This document shows positions 11,471 through 24,544 of a stretch of DNA of 64,000 nucleotides, piece after piece. Source of the DNA: Odobenus rosmarus divergens (Eukaryota > Chordata > Mammalia > Carnivora > Odobenidae); contig NW_004451413.1 in assembly GCF_000321225.1 (NCBI RefSeq), positions 263,242 through 327,241 of the forward strand. The letters run 5' to 3'. Position 1 is the stretch's first letter. Every line of letters starts with the position of its first letter. Under the pieces are notes generated by a model. It saw only the letters and a program-made list of their open reading frames with translations, made no database searches and was not told where the DNA came from. The position numbers and the translations under genes were made by a program.

Positions 11471-14400
11471 TGATTTACCCAGTGAAGCCTCAGTGATTAA
11501 TGATTAATGAGCTCATGGCGGGGGGGAGGGGGTGTTGTGCCCGAGGGTAGATCCATTTATTATGGAGCACAGTCCATATTTCTTCTTCCTTTCGAACACT
11601 GACAAAGATGATAAAAAAAAAAGTAAGATAAGGTAAGGTAAAAACTTCCAGAATTTTATCGCATAACATTTAATAATTACAAACTAGTTTAAGCTAAAAA
11701 CCTTTAATAGGTTAATAATGTTAGATTACTATCTGAGAAAGCTGATTTGTTCTTGGTGCTGGTATAATTTTCAAGAGTTTAGCCAGACTTAGCTTTTTTA
11801 TTCCCTAAAGAAAATGGATTATGTACAAAGTGACATTTCAAATTACCAGAGTTTCCAAACACCTTTAGGGCTTTGAGGTTTAGTCCTGTCTGTAGGGAGA
11901 GACTGGGGAATAGCTTAAATAATTCTAAACCAACTCTCAGCTTGTTAGGACTTTTCCAAACATTAGGATTGAATGAATTTCTAGATGTTTCTTTAAAAAA
12001 GTTAAAGCTAAGAGTCAAGGATAGAGCAGTGTCATCAATCTTTAAAAACATCACTGACAACAACTTACACATAAGAGTCATTGTTCTGTGTGGGGGCTGG
12101 CCTAGGGGTGGTTCAGAATTTCCAGGGACATGTATTTATGTAAATAGGTTATTTTAATACCAGGCACATGTAATTAGAAATCAGGCGGGGCTCTCAGACT
12201 CATGGGAAGTGCTAGTCTGAGAACATACCTTTGTACGTTTCTGATACTCTCCTAGAGGGTTCTCTCACTCATTTAATATGCTCGATGTGAGCATGGTTCT
12301 AGGGCAAGTATGTAACAGGGGTGGGTGGAAATGATCAACAGGAAGTAGGTTTAAGACTCCAGTGCCTATAGGTAGGGAGCTAGTGGGTGTGGGCTAGCTA
12401 AGGGGGCAGGGCACCTCTGTCAGGTACCACACCTGAATGAAAACCAAGTGTTCGTCCAAGAGATGGCAGGAGTTTGGATTTTTATGTGAAGCTTCTCGGT
12501 TTTCAACTGTTGGTAATTAATTGCAAAACCATATTTCTTTAAACACTGGGCACTGTGTTGGGCCAAATAAAACTAGTTAGCAACATTTGCTCTTCATGTT
12601 CTTTCTGCGCCCCCCATCTTACTTCCACCAACTGCTCCTGTAATTAGTCTCCCGCAACCGTTTTGCCTCGATGTCTTAGGTAGGAATGTTACACAGGGCA
12701 TCTAAAAATGCAACAATTCTGAGTTCTCACTTGTGCCACAGGGATCTCGTTTTTCAAAAAGAGCAGTTCTGTTACAATTAAGAAAAGGCAGTCTCACCTG
12801 AATGCATTGCTCAAGGGAACCAAATTCAAGTGTATGTACTTCCAGGAGGCCAGCCAAGCATTCTCCTTCATAGTATCTTTCATTTATTTATTCTCCCTTG
12901 CACAGAAGCTCAATATGCATGATTTAAGCTCTCTGTTAGCTCTAAGGTCTTTTAAATTAAAAAAAAAAAAAAAAGAAGGTATTTTAGAGCGACTTCCAGA
13001 AGCCGGTTTCCTCTGTATTTCTGGGTTATCATTTCTCTTTGTGAGCAAAGCCCATCAAGGAGGCTGGAGAGGTTGGGAACTCCCCATTAGCAAATCATCG
13101 GTCCAGAATTAGACATATGGCCTGTAAATGTCAATCTGACCCAAGATCGGCAATATTGGACTCCTGGTGACCTTGACTCATCATCTTCCAATGGTTGTGC
13201 CAGTTACAGTGTGGCTGAAGTGGACAAATATACCCAAAGACATTGGTCATCTCCACCCAGCACCCATTTAAATCAACAGTTGTCCTGAAACTGTTCTCTT
13301 GGTGAGGTGCAGAATAAAAAGACTGAGTGGTGTGATCAGGATACAATATCTTCCTCACTCGGCTACACCTATTTGGACACACATGACAGGATGACCCCAG
13401 AAGCTATAGTGATCTTTCCTACAGCTCACAGGCTAATATAAACAGTAGATGTATTTGAAGGACTCCTCCACACCCACATATTCCCAAAGATAAGTCTAAG
13501 GAAGATGTAGCCAAACAGAAGGTGCCTGTGCCTCCTTTGAGATCGAAAGACCACCCTAGTCTCCCTGGAAAGAATGAGTCAAGCTCCACTCTTCAGCTGC
13601 TGATTGGCATCTATGTTTGTGGGGAGGAGTAGCGATTTGCAAGATGGCAGCAGCTTGATGTTCGCAATTCTGTTGACAAATATTAGCTGAGCTCATTCTG
13701 TTTTTCTTTTAGAATAACATCATCCCTTGCACTGATGAGAGATTATAAGAGAGTTAGTATTTCAAAGCCATGAGCATTGATCTGAGTGTAAGTAAAACAC
13801 AAGCATACTTGCATTAGAGAATCCCATACCAGATTGGTTAGCCTTATTTTGAATTTCTCTGTCTCCTGGGGCATGACAGAGAACTCACTATACCTAGTTG
13901 CAAATGAATTATTGACTGAGCCCTCTGGGAGGAGAAGCCAAGACTTCTCTTACATGTTTCCTGAATACATAATATGGCTTAATGAGAGTGAATGGGGATT
14001 TATACCAGCAAAAATTACTTGTGGTCTAACAAGACAGTTTCTCCAAGAAAGTGAGATTTACTGAAATAGGGTCTGGATAATTACTGATTTTCTGCACTGC
14101 TCCGATATTTTGCTCATTTTGGTTTTAGCAGCCATGATTATTCTGTGGAAAATGCAATGATATTGATATAGCATTTACCAAACGTCTTTAGCTCTGTGAT
14201 GGGGAATCAGCAGCAGATTTAATAACCAACCAGAATATTAATTGTAAGTCCAGGCTTTACTTAAAGACTAGACTTTCCATTAGAGTAAACTGCTAATTCT
14301 TCTATGTACTTTCACTTAGGTTAAAGGAAAAAAAAAAGTGGGTTTCAAGGTCTTTGGATGCAGGGACAGAATACAGAAAGGTCTATGCATATTTATGTAT

Positions 14401-16242
14401 TCCTAAACATGATTTTGAGAGCAAATGTCTAATCTTTAGAAAAAGCTTTTACTTGGGGGGTATTTTAATATCTTCTGGTTTCAACCTCTCACATTCTACT
14501 AGACTGTGTCGTCATTAAGATCTGCAGTTGCCCAGACATCACAAAGCTACCACAGCTCAGAGTTAATCAGCAGCAGACATCCGTCAGGAGCAATGAAGGG
14601 CCATCCCTGCCCCGTCGTAGCCCCCCTATTAGTGAAATATTCTCCAAGAAAACAGTGTTAAAATGCAAACAAACAGTATTGACTATATCCTCACCCACTT
14701 CTAACCTCCTGTGATCTTTGGCTTCTGTTCAGTAATTGTATTTATTTTGATTTCATTAAAAAATGTGAGAAAAGGAATTTCACTTAGGCCTGAAGTTCAA
14801 AGATTTACAGCCCAGAGATAGCAAAGAGTTGTCCCGGTGTTTGTACCAGTGTGGGCTTAGAAGCCCTGATCTATTTAGGATGTTTTCCCACAAAGGAGGT
14901 AACAAATGTCCCCCACATTGTCTCAGCAATTTACAAACAACGCCGAACATGCTATCACAATCATTTTTCTCACCTGGTCTTCTCAATAACTGTGAGTTGG
15001 ACGAAATCATTCTCGTTTTATAGCTCTCAAGTCACCTCATCTCCCCAGATTTCTGAGATGAAAGATAAAATGCTTCAGAGATATCACAGGTTGAAATCAG
15101 CATTTCTTCCATCCAGGGATGTCTCCATGCTTGAAGTGCCCCTTCCCTGTGTCAGGTCCACTGTGCCAGGCTCACAAATAAGAAATGAGCCATAGTCTAA
15201 GCTGTGTTGTGGATCGTGTACATGCCAGAGGAGAGGCAATGCGTCCCCATGTGTACTCCTACAGATTAAATCACAAGTCCAATTTGAAAAGAATAATTCA
15301 CAAATCTGTGTCACTAGGCATTGTTAAAAACACTTCCATGACCAGAATCCCCATCACCGTGTTTCTCCATTCCCTGTAGCCCTGAGTTGTTAAACCACAC
15401 TCCCTGCATGTGACAGACCGAGGTCTTACCAGGGCTCCGTTATTGGATGGCCACGTCATCCTCATTCTGAGTGCATCAGCTGAAGGGAGCCACTCATTTT
15501 GCTCTTGCAGTATTCTGTTCCAAGAAATGACTATCCCATGTGCAATATATTCCAACCTTCCAAAGAGAGATGAGAAAACTAAGGTTTAGAAAGATTATCA
15601 TGTATGGAGGGGAATCAAGATGACGTGACCAAGAGTCCTCTTTTTAGCTTGGTAATGAGAAGATTTGACTAATAAGTAAAGGGCATGTTGGGGACCAGCT
15701 GGCATCTCCTCTGGGATCAGGAGCAAGGCAAGTGCTAACTCCTGAGGCACTGATTGAAGATGCTGAGTGTAGACAGCATTATTGGAAACGGGGACCCACA
15801 CCGACGAATCAGTGTGCCCCTCAAGGCAGATGAAGCACAGTGAAGTGAAGTAAATATTGGGAGTTTGTGTTCTGTGCATGTTGACACCTTCAGCTGCCAA
15901 CAGAGTGCCTGGCTCAGAGGGGAATTCGATCAGGTTTGCCAGAAGATAATGCACTGCAGATGAGTATTAGGGCAACTGGATTGCCAGAACATCTAGGTCA
16001 GAGGGTTCTCTCAATAAAAGCAGTGCATTTTAATTTTCCAGTCTTTCCCCATTATAGGAGTCTGACTGACACCCTGGATGATAATTCCTCAATATTGAAG
16101 CTATTATTATTATATTGTTCTTCAGTGTTTCCCCACCCCAATTTTTTTCATTATGAGTTGAAAGCCAAGTCCCTAAAGGTTGATCTCAGTGATTTTTCCT
16201 CTTTCTTTCCTTTGATTACTGCTGAGAATGGCTCTGACAGTC
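11471..16242. other. repeat-poor unique stretch, no gene seen
   Basis: Nearly 4.8 kb contain almost no recognisable interspersed repeat, apart from short poly(A) runs (e.g. 12960-12974) and a possible MIR trace near 15560-15600. No open frame here carries a recognisable protein signature. It could hold conserved non-coding elements, but that cannot be judged without an alignment. Confidence 0.4.
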
Positions 16243-16243
16243 C

Positions 16244-16274
<31 letters not shown>

Positions 16275-16292
16275 TGTGTGTGGGGGTGTGTA
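16243..16292. repeat. (TG)n microsatellite
   Basis: About 20 TG dinucleotides, interrupted by 'tatg' and a short G run. In one frame this gives an alternating Cys-Val stretch in a spurious open frame. It could form Z-DNA and is likely polymorphic in length. Confidence 0.95.
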
Positions 16293-17199
16293 TGTTGGAG
16301 GGGATTGTTTTTCATTTCCTCTGCTTATTTCCATCAAATGAGGACAATAATAGTAAAGAAAATGTCCTTAATTGTTCAGAACGAGCATGGTATTAGCACC
16401 AATTTATGACTTTATCCTAATGTGTCCCATATTCACAGTGACTGACTTCTTTGAGGTTTAGGATTGTGTGAGACATAAACAGTGTTGTCACAATAATCTG
16501 TGGACATTGTCAATGTCCTCACTCCATGAAACCTCACAAAGTTGAGCTCATTGAGCCTTCAGGCAGAGAAACAGCCAGTTGTTTTTTTTCTCTCCTGATT
16601 CGTGCTGCGAATTCTTTCCCCATCCCTCCCATAGAAGAATTTTATAACCACTTAGATCGATGTGAGAGCTGACACTTGCAGGGGGGAAAAGCTAAGCTAC
16701 AATTATACGGATATACTTGAGAAGTATAAATAAAGGGGAAAAGACAGTATAAAGATGAAAAGCTAAAAATGAGGAATATCTAACCACAGACATAAATTTC
16801 ACATTTTACAAGAAAACACTCAGAATAAAACCACATTAACATGTTTAAAAATGCCTATGAAATTAATTCTTTCCCAGGAAAAGAGGGATTACCAAGATTA
16901 ACTAGAAGAACATAGAGCTCGAATAGAGTCGCAGGAATCTAGGTGAAGGTGATGGGACTGTGCCAGAATGGTTCCTTGGCAGGGTAGTATCGATAATTTC
17001 TTTCAAGTTTGCAACATTGAGATAATCTTTACATTATGTAACCTGTTCCAGAGAATATGGAAATGTGAAGTCTTCCCAAGTCACTTTTCATGCGAGCACC
17101 ACGGTAGCATCTAAATCTGAAAATACTAAAACAAAGAGGAAAACTTTAGGCTTAGCTGAGTTATGAGCAGCAAGGCAAAAATTCTACACTAAAGGCTAG
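16293..17199. other. AT-rich unique sequence, no gene seen
   Basis: No recognised gene. A-rich text around 16690-16870 may be eroded L1, but I cannot place it. Confidence 0.4.
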
Positions 17200-17620
17200 T
17201 AAATAGGATCCAGCAACATATTTAAAAACTGGTATCCTATGTGTTTTCTTCAGGAATGCATTGCTGATCTGTTTAAAATAAATCCATTAAGAGACTACCT
17301 GAAATAGATTGGCCAAAGGAGAAATGATACAACTTCATTTTGAAAAATATCAAAGGTCATTTGATAAATTTCAACACATGGTCTTATGAAAACTGTAGGT
17401 AAATCAGCAATGAGCATGACAAGGAATATCTAAGGAAATGCAACAGTGGACATCCCTCACGATGTTGAAACTCTTGAGGCGTTGCTTTTAAAATCAGATG
17501 CAAGGAAGCGGAGCCTATTATTATTACTTACCATCTTTCTGGGATATCCAACCACTACACTAAGATATGGAGGCAGAAATTAAGGAATATAGCAATTACT
17601 AAGTAGGTGAAGGCTAAAGA
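17200..17620 (+). mobile_element. ancient L1 ORF2 relic
   Basis: The phrases 'catttgataaatttcaacac', 'ttatgaaaactgtaggtaaa' and 'aaatcagatgcaaggaagcg' match the L1 ORF2 segment upstream of the RT catalytic motif (the 'atttgataaaattcaacacc ... aagatcaggaacaagg' order). It is highly degraded. Confidence 0.55.
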
Positions 17621-17788
17621 TATTTGAATTGTTGCCTAATTGATCTCAATGGCTCTCTAGTCCAAATATGGTACTTAGCATTGGGATGCAAAGCTGGGAG
17701 TCCTAGCCCTTTCTCCACCATGCCCTTTCTCCATTGTGAAGAAAGTGGGCAAGGAAAAGCAAGAGCTGCCAAATTCCTCTCCACTCTT

Positions 17789-18180
17789 TGTTATGGGCGG
17801 AATTGCATCCCCTCCCCATTGATACAGTACCTGAGAACCTGAGCATATTTAGAGATAGTGTCTTTAAAGAGGTAATTAAGTTAAAATAGTGTCATTAGGG
17901 TGGACTCTAATCCTATATGATTGGTGTCCTTATTAGAAGAGATCAGGACATGGAGAGAGGACACACAGAGTGAGCAGGTGGCCAGCTGCTGGCCAAGGAG
18001 AGCAGCCTCAGAAGAAACAAGCCCTGCTGATACGCTGATCTCAGACTTCAAGCCTCCCGAACTGGGAGAGATAAATTTCTGTTTTTTAAGCCACTGTGGT
18101 GGCTTAGAGACTTTAAGACTTAAGAGACTTTAAGACTTAGAGACTTTAAGACTGTGGTGAATCGTTGTGGCATTCCTGGC
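17789..18180 (+). mobile_element. ERVL-MaLR (MLT1-like) solo LTR
   Basis: It starts with 'tgttatgggcggaattgcat'. It continues with 'tttagagatagtgtctttaa', 'aggtaattaagttaaaatag', 'tgtccttattagaagagatc' and 'tgatctcagacttcaagcct', then the terminal part 'ataaatttctgttttttaag'. These are standard MaLR-type LTR features in order. No internal retroviral sequence is attached. The last bases appear interrupted by a short tandem repeat at 18103-18153, after which 'ctgtggtgaatcgttgtggc' resembles the LTR terminus. Confidence 0.8.
18103..18153. repeat. three-copy 16-18 bp tandem repeat
   Basis: The unit 'agagactttaagact' occurs three times back to back (units at 18103-18120, 18121-18137 and 18138-18153) near the LTR terminus. 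The octamer 'ctgtggtg' occurs just before and just after the array. Confidence 0.9.
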
Positions 18181-21100
18181 ACACCACTGTACCCTTTTCC
18201 ACACCATGTTCTTGTGCTCTAGTTGAGGCTCAGTGACCTTGACTCCATCTGCATAGCTCCCACGGCAATGTGGGGTCTTTCTGACCCAGAGTGGTGCACA
18301 GATACCTGGTGGCACAGAGCTAGGGAGACCATTATGAATCTCAGCAACCTGAGTCCACCTGCTGAGCCCGATGCAGTCCAATTTCAGAACGGTTGTTATA
18401 AACCTAGTGACCTACTGAACGATACGTAGGTAAGTCCCGATGCTGCTTGGCTGGGACCACAGCAGTGATTCCAGTGAGATATGAGAAGTGGGCTTTCCTT
18501 TTCCAAGTTTTCAGGAACCTCTGGGTTTCGGAATTTTCTCTCAGAGCCACTTGTCCCTGATGAGTCATGTGCCATGGCATGCAACTGATGCTTGGGGCAC
18601 AGTTGGTTCTATCTCCAAAAGTTCCTCTGATTGAGACATTTGAATGAGTGTCCTGTCAAACTCCAGATGTTGTATTCCATGAAGTGGACTTTGTCAGTCT
18701 TTCAGAGGGCCTGAGCTCCTTGCCTTTCTTGGATGGCTCTGGCAAGGTACACTAGTGCCACTGGAGAGAAAACATTGCTTAGTTCCATCTTAGGCATGGA
18801 ACTCCTCCCTCAATGAGAGACAGTGTTCTAACGAGGAGCACATGGAGGGCACAGATGCCTTAGCCAAAGGGCTGGGAAACTTGAGAAAGGAAAAATATCA
18901 ATATTGCCAAATCCATCTGAGCTACAAGTTCAAAAACACTCTTCATTCAGCTACAGTTTGCAATTTGGTAATTCGAAAATTATAGCATTGCCCCATTGAA
19001 AAGTTCAAGCCATGTAGAATTAAAAAATAAATGAATTTAATCAAGAAGCTGTAACTCTTGCACACATTCGACAGAAAGAATGTCTTCATTTGTCTTTAAG
19101 AGCTTGAGTCTCACACTTTAAAAAAAAGAAAAGGAAAGAAAAGAAAAACTGCAGTAATCCAAACCCAAACCAGTGACTAATTACCACATTTCAGCTGAGT
19201 GGAAAAAATATGATGTAGCAAGCAACAAATTGAGAGTGTGATGTCTTTGTTTATACATCAGACATGGTAGCTTTGCCATGAGGGCTCTGAGCCATGCATC
19301 ATGTACCAAATGTACACACAGCGACCAACTCTCCCATCTCTCTCTTCATTTGGTGACATTTGCATAGCTTCAGATCCTTGTTTGTGTACTTCCCTGTGAA
19401 GGGTTCTTACTGGGGAGACTACTAGATGTGTGCTATTCCTGACAAACTGATGACAACAACAACAAAAACTGGAAAGTGTCTTTCCCTCATCTTTGCACTG
19501 TGCAGACCCATAAAGAGGAGTAAATTGCATTATAATGCAAAGCCAAATCTTTGGATATTCAACAGTGATGATGATTTTCACCACATGACCTGAGATGAAG
19601 GGATGGAGGGAGAAAGGAGCATATCAGAGGTCCTGGTGTGTCTTCTTCAGACACACACATTGTCCACCTCTCCTTGTTCACTGGGTCATTCCCCTCAATT
19701 CCGTGGCCCTGAACTCTGGAATTGTCCCCTACAAGCCGATATAACATTGGCTTAAAATGAATTGAAAATATTCTTTCCAGAAAATATTCTTTCAACATCT
19801 CTGAATGTTCCAGATCTTTTTCTCTTACATTTAGTCTTTCTTTCTATTATGAAAGGAAACCAAGTTCATTAAAAAATTTAAAAATACAGAAAAGCGAAAG
19901 AATAACAACAAAACCCTCCATAGTCTCCCCCCCACCTTTGAACAACCACGCAGCCCCATGTTAGAATATGTCCTTAAATATCTTTTCTATATAAATTAAA
20001 TCATATAAATTGCTAATATTTATCTGAGAAATTGTCCCAGATAATCTACTGTTGGACATTATTTGTTTTATCTTTTTACTACTTAAAGTTCTATAGAGTA
20101 GAAACAACAATCTAAAATCCAATCACATTTGTGGACATTAGAAAGAGTTTCTGCTCCGAGATAAATCAAAGTTTACAGAATTACCCACCAGGATGTGTAC
20201 AAGGTGACCCATGAGCTTAATGTTTGCTTTTGACTCAGATGTCCTTAGGCCACATCATCTTGTCTTCCACATGAACTTGAGCCAACTTGCTTTAAACCAA
20301 TTTACCTTTAGGCCAACACGATGTTGCTAAAATCACGTGTAACAATTCTAAGAGACTTTCTTAGTTTTTGTCTCAATATTCTGTTCCATTGAATTTGATA
20401 CCCTTCGTTCTTATCTTTGTATTGTGTCTTCTCCTGCTGCCCATTTTAAACACTCCATGGATCTCCACCTGGCTATCTGCCTAAATTTCTACTGTTTCTT
20501 CAAGGTTCTTGTACTTGAGAAGTTCAAAGTCTATTGGGGGAAAAGCCTATGGACAAAAATGAATTGTGTAGCACATAGCAAACGTCAGCCCCTAAACCAG
20601 TATTTACTATTATTTGTTGAGCCTTTTATCTAAAAACAAGTATAGCATGTCCATTTTCTGTATAGGAGTCATAAAAATCATGAAAAGAGATCCATTTTTG
20701 CCACTTAAGTTGAAGGCACCAAGATGCAGAGAATGCATGTGATTTCCCCAAGGGCAGAGCTAGATTTTAAACAAAGATCTAACTATTACAGAGTTATTTT
20801 CTGCACTGAGTTGGTTGCAATATTTGGGATATGGGAGTTAGCTTTGTATGAAAGTGAAGGAAATTTAAAACTTGAAAAACCAGTCACAAAACTAGAAACT
20901 TGCTGAGTTTTCAAATTCTAGTACGGTAAATTCTTTCACAAACCTTAAATTTGCAAATGTAAATAACATTCCTCCAGTCACTGCAGAGCTATTATTTAGA
21001 AGTTAAGAAAATAGACTCCCCGAGCAATTGTTTTTGCAAACTTGGATGGCACTGCAGAATGTGTTTTGCAGAAAGTCAAAGCAAAATTATTTACTGGGGG

Positions 21101-21194
21101 CCCTGTTGCTCAATGTGGCTACGTTTGTTTGATTGAATTTCTTAGAACATGAGGAAAGTGCTCAGAGTAGAATTCAAAGGGGTCAGTATGACTC
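18181..21194. other. unique sequence, no gene seen
   Basis: No gene or intact repeat is recognised. There is an A/G-rich low-complexity run at 19117-19148, a possible eroded interspersed repeat near 19855-20110, and a faint reverse MIR trace at 20690-20790. The open frames are short. Confidence 0.4.
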
Positions 21195-21400
21195 TGCTGG
21201 ACACCAATGGCTCTGGATCTGATCCACTATAGATTACTTAATCCTCACAACAAACCTATGGGGTTTCACATTATTGTAATTTTACAGATGAACAGACTGA
21301 GGCACGGGAAAGGTAGGCACCCTGCCCAGATCACCAGCTGGTTGTGGGGAGAGCTCAGGGTTGAGCCTGGGCAGCCTGGCTCAGAGTTGCCCTGAGCTAC
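21195..21400 (-). mobile_element. MIR SINE relic
   Basis: Plus-strand order: 'acttaatcctcacaacaaac', 'attttacagatgaacagact', 'gaggcacgggaaaggtagg', then 'gggttgagcctgggcagcct'. This is the reverse complement of MIR from its 3' part to its tRNA-like 5' part. Confidence 0.75.
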
Positions 21401-22744
21401 CACCTCTCTGTGGTCTGTGAGGTCAGATCTGATGCCCTTGGCATTAGTTGGAAGTGCCACAAAGCAACCCGTACAATTCTTAAAAATAAAATAAGATAGT
21501 TCTGGCCACTATGAAATATACTGCATTTATTGCATGTCCCGTGGATTCATCAGTCAGTCCGTACGACGGCAGGTGAGAGGGAAAATGATGTAGTGGTCAG
21601 AGCTGAGAACATCACCCTCAGTCAATGCCACACTGCCTATCTCTGCTGCTTCACAGCCTGCTCGTCCGAGTCTTATTCCCTTCCTGCAGGAGAGCCCGTC
21701 CCACATCCCACATATGGTCGTCACTGTGTGGCTTGAATTGGAACAGAAAACACTGTGGTTCGGGGGAAGAGACCCAAAGCTACTGGGGAGGGTCAGGAGA
21801 ACCTCCACGAAGGAAGCAACTTGCACTTGAACGCTGGTAGGATTTCCATCAGGTAGGAAGTCATGAGGGAAGAAAGGTTTATTCTAGGAAGTGTGGGGGA
21901 AAATCTCATGAACCTTGAAGGACCAGGCACAGTCAAAAATGGGGAAAGCTGGGATGGCTGGGGCTCAGGCAGCACAGGGAAAAAGTAGAAGAGGGAGGCT
22001 TTGACATGCTCTGATTTGCTGCCTAACTCCTTTGGATCCTTTCTTCTCTAGGCTACGCCCCTCCCACTCCCGTTATAAGTGGCTTCCTCACCAGCTCAGT
22101 CATGGAGAAACCCTCACCCTCCCAGGCCTCCCTTCTAAAAGGTGGTGAATTGAAACCACATAGTAGAAGGACTCAAACGCCAAGCTGAAAAGTTTCACTG
22201 TCAGGTAACGGGGTGAGGGGAGGGGGACTGTACTGGGGGCTTCGTGCAGGCATGCTGGAGCGAGGTATTAGCACAGCAAACCTGTTGTATGCATCAGACG
22301 GATCAGGAAAGAAAGGAGGGAAGGAAGAAAGATAAAGGATGCAGGAGCCCAGCGAGAAGCCCAAGCTCAGCTTCGGGAAGACAGGAGCAGTGGAATGGGA
22401 GTGGAAGAGCCCAAAGAGTCTCCTTCGGATCCTCCTCTCTGCTGAGCTTATCCTGAGTAAATCCAGTATTGTCACGTGTTCATTTTTCATGCTCCTCTCC
22501 ACATTTCAAGGGGAAAGAGGAAATTCCCATCTTACAACAGAGGAGACTATTGCACAGGAAGAAGGCCAACATAAAAGTGTTGAACTTGGTGCTACATGGA
22601 TAAATTCTGGTACCCAAGCAAATGCCTGGGCGAGAAAGTAAGAGGATTTTTTCTAGCATGTTTCTGTCCCATCATGAATGTAGTGACTTCAACGCATCTA
22701 TAACTCCTTGTGTTGGAGTTGTCTTGAAATGTAAAACAGAAAAA
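21401..22744. other. unique sequence, no gene seen
   Basis: No recognised repeat or gene. A short GGAA-rich patch is at 22306-22340. Confidence 0.4.
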
Positions 22745-22845
22745 AATAATGCCTATATTTGACCTGTGCCCAGCCCCTACTCTGTGTGTAGGATTGCAGT
22801 GATGAGTGAGACAAAGGCCTTTAATTCATGGAGAAGCGAGGAAAG
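22745..22845 (-). mobile_element. L2 3' end fragment (weak)
   Basis: The run 'cagcccctactctgtgtgta' followed by 'gattgcagtgatgagtgaga' resembles the complement of the L2 terminus ('cactggggatacagcagtgaacaaga'-type order). Confidence 0.4.
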
Positions 22846-24544
22846 GGGGCATTTGAGTGGTGGGAGAAAGTGATCCCTCCATTTTCAATCCCCACTGAAT
22901 TTATCCTTCATTTGTGGTGTTATTTATTTGTGGGTGGGGAGAGGGGACAAGGCGAGGGAACATTTTGAAATAGTTACGTAAGAGACTCTGTGGCTTTGAA
23001 ATCTTCACATATGTATTTTTGTTAATGTTTGTCTGATTCTTGTGTTAAACTAATTGCACGTCAAGCTGTCTGACAGGATGCTCAGGATCAATGTTCACTG
23101 TTGATGACTCTTGACAAATGGAGAGAAACCTCAGTGTGCATGCTGTCTTCTCTTTCTGCCCATGGGAAGAGGCGCTTTCAGTGAATTTAGGGGACAGTGA
23201 TTCTGGGCAAACCAGGACTGTGTGTTGTAAGACAGGAAAAGTGTCTGCAAGCCCGGCTGGCAATCCCACAATCTCTTCCAAGGATTACTTTAGCTTCCCA
23301 TTTTAAACCCTGGCTCCAGGTCTGTTGCTTTTTTCTTGTAAAGAGAGCCCAGTGGGACATTCGCTCCTTGCAGTGGCCTTGGCAGAGCCCAGGGTGACAA
23401 GGGTGACGTGTGACTGTACAGAGCAGAGCTGGATGGGGAAAGACACCACCCTGTTGAGAGTCTTCCAACTCTCCTCAGGGTGGGGCCCGGCACAGAATGG
23501 ACCTCATTTTGAAGCGATATCATGATGGGAAGTTGTTTTTAAATTTTTTTCCTTCTCCACACACATTATAAAGGGAAACTCTTGGCTTTGGTTTCTTTAA
23601 TAATAAAAAGCTGGTTGTAACCATTTCAGAAGAAACCCATTATAAAATTGTTCCTTCAAACAATGAAAATTTTGGCCATTGTGCAGCTCAAGGTTACAGA
23701 CTAGAGCCAGTGTCCAGGAGAAGCCTCCCTCCCTCATAAGAACCTCAGACCAAGGAATCCCACTCCAGAGACAGGCTGAAGCCATTGGCTATTTGTCAGC
23801 TCCTTGGATTATAAGAGAACCACCTCCCCGACAAATCCAACACACCCATGCACATGTGTACACACACAGGCACCCCCTCCCCACACCTCACATGCTCGTG
23901 CATGCACACACACATACATACACACATCCCTCCTCCACTACATCTTGGTGTCAGGAAAGCAGGGCACCTTAGGGCCAGGGGCAGATACAGCATTAGTTGT
24001 CTTATCTGGGACATCTCTTTACCTATATTACTCATCACCACCAGAGGCCGTGTCTTGGAAGGAAAACTTAGGGAAATGGCAAGGTCAGGGACATCAAGTG
24101 AATCCCCAGAAAGAGAGGGTTTGTGTAAAGTGGAGAGAGACCTGACACTCTCAAAAAGACTCCACAACCTGAGAGGGTCTCTGTTCCCACAAGATCTTTG
24201 TGGCCTGGGTGCCAGATGAGTATTCCCAATAATTTAGGTGCGTTCTGAAGGCCTGTCTGCTGATAGGTGCAGGGTTCCTAAGGAATGGAATAGGGTCCTG
24301 TGGTCAGGGGCCCCTGAAATCCTTCCAACTCTGACCCCAGCAGAGCTCCTGAAATCTCCCGAGTAGGCAGTAACTTCTCTAGTTCAGAAGACATCTGTAT
24401 CTAGGAGATTTCTTTTGCCATTTTAGGATAGTCTGTCACTTTGGCATAAATCCCCCCACCTTTTTTTTATTCATCCGTTCTTCCCTATATTCAAACTCTC
24501 ATAAAGCATGATAGTGAACTAACTGCCAAACTTCCCTCAGGTAG
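22846..24544. other. unique sequence, no gene seen
   Basis: No gene is recognised. It contains the CA-rich patch listed separately. Overlapping 113- and 123-codon frames near 23796-24219 occur on both strands and are products of that low-complexity sequence. Confidence 0.4.
23838..23932. repeat. impure (CA)n-rich tract
   Basis: An interrupted CA/CACC-rich run containing blocks such as 'catgcacacacacatacata'. It is an old, degraded microsatellite. Confidence 0.8.

Noticed and set aside
15936..16409. 157-codon plus-strand open frame with a Cys-Val run
   Set aside because: The Cys-Val run is translation of the (TG)n microsatellite. The remainder shows no protein signature.
17789..18180. Provirus with internal retroviral genes
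   Set aside because: Only solitary LTR-like sequence is seen. No gag/pol-like frame or second LTR in proper spacing accompanies this or the other LTR copies.
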